Assembly (NCBI GenBank): GCA_024232355.1
Contig: JAAEPW010001324.1
Coordinates: 1-53,490, forward strand
DNA length: 53,490 nucleotides
DNA from: Chloroflexota bacterium
Lineage (GTDB): Bacteria > Chloroflexota > Anaerolineae > B4-G1
Direction of reading: 5' to 3'
This document shows, piece after piece, positions 53,439 to 53,490 of the stretch; position 1 is the first letter of the stretch; the number at the start of each line of letters is the position of its first letter. Under the pieces are notes generated by a model. That model had not been told where the DNA came from, searched no databases, and was given only the letters and a program-made list of their open reading frames with translations. Both the position numbers and the translations under genes were made by a program.

Positions 53439-53490
53439 ATGTCAGTGGACTCGCCTAGCAAGGGGGGTGGTTTGTCGGGTGAGCGTTGCA
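53439..53490 (+). CDS. Start of an unknown gene (3' partial)
   Basis: ATG 53439 with ggagg four to five bases ahead opens a frame that runs off the window after 17 codons (MSVDSPSKGGGLSGERC). A promoter lies about 100 bases upstream. Too short to assign. Confidence 0.5.
   Translation, partial: MSVDSPSKGGGLSGERC

Overview
The window (about 53.5 kb, moderately GC-rich, densely coded) looks like chromosome from a Chloroflexota bacterium, most likely Anaerolineae-like. This is an inference from gene style: lipoproteins with long Thr/Pro linkers, a Ser/Thr kinase carrying an NBR1-type Ig domain outside the membrane, a CotH/VTC/DUF4956 cluster, SNF2 plus SWIM partners, and many ATGA or TAATG gene junctions. 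No rRNA, tRNA, CRISPR array or intact mobile element was seen.

Layout. (1) 2-6328, plus strand: the end of a DUF2207-type membrane protein with a Cys-Ala repeat tail, a radical SAM/SPASM enzyme with a PqqD-like front domain six bases later, then an SDR, a metal-binding TIM barrel and a polytopic membrane protein. (2) 6541-13189, minus strand: a PD40 lipoprotein, a decayed Rhs fragment, and a tightly overlapping operon CotH-lamin tail / DUF4956 / CotH / VTC. (3) 13371-19149, plus: a good promoter drives an RsbT-like ATPase, an RsbX/SpoIIE-like phosphatase, a hybrid sensor that has lost its phospho-acceptor His and ATP-site glycines, a MuiA-like protein and a lipoprotein; a TPR protein and HflX follow. 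(4) 21253-29388, plus: a stand-alone Lrp/AsnC RAM domain, a 370-base gene-free stretch rich in complementary segments, then small membrane protein / DUF58 / transglutaminase / RNase PH / degenerate zincin-like protein, and a receiver-kinase. (5) Lon at 30171. (6) 32718-39752, minus: membrane alpha/beta hydrolase, a 1557-residue metallo-beta-lactamase/STAS/pseudokinase/AAA/TPR protein, and an HD hydrolase. (7) 40370-48065, plus: Ser/Thr kinase, amidase, SNF2 helicase, SWIM protein. (8) 48570-53220, plus: a promoter and 5' hairpin, a decaheme c-type cytochrome lipoprotein with an internal duplication, a strong terminator, and a NarL-type two-component pair; another promoter and gene start run off the right edge.

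The most notable systems are the Cys-Ala-tailed membrane protein next to a peptide-maturase-like radical SAM enzyme; the Rsb-like switch joined to a hybrid pseudokinase; and the giant five-domain pseudokinase protein. Catalytic residues have been lost in three unrelated proteins (sensor kinase, Ser/Thr kinase domain, zincin), which suggests repurposed scaffolds. Two genes (hflX and the Ser/Thr kinase) appear to start at non-canonical codons. Several short decayed reading frames lie in the intergenic gaps.
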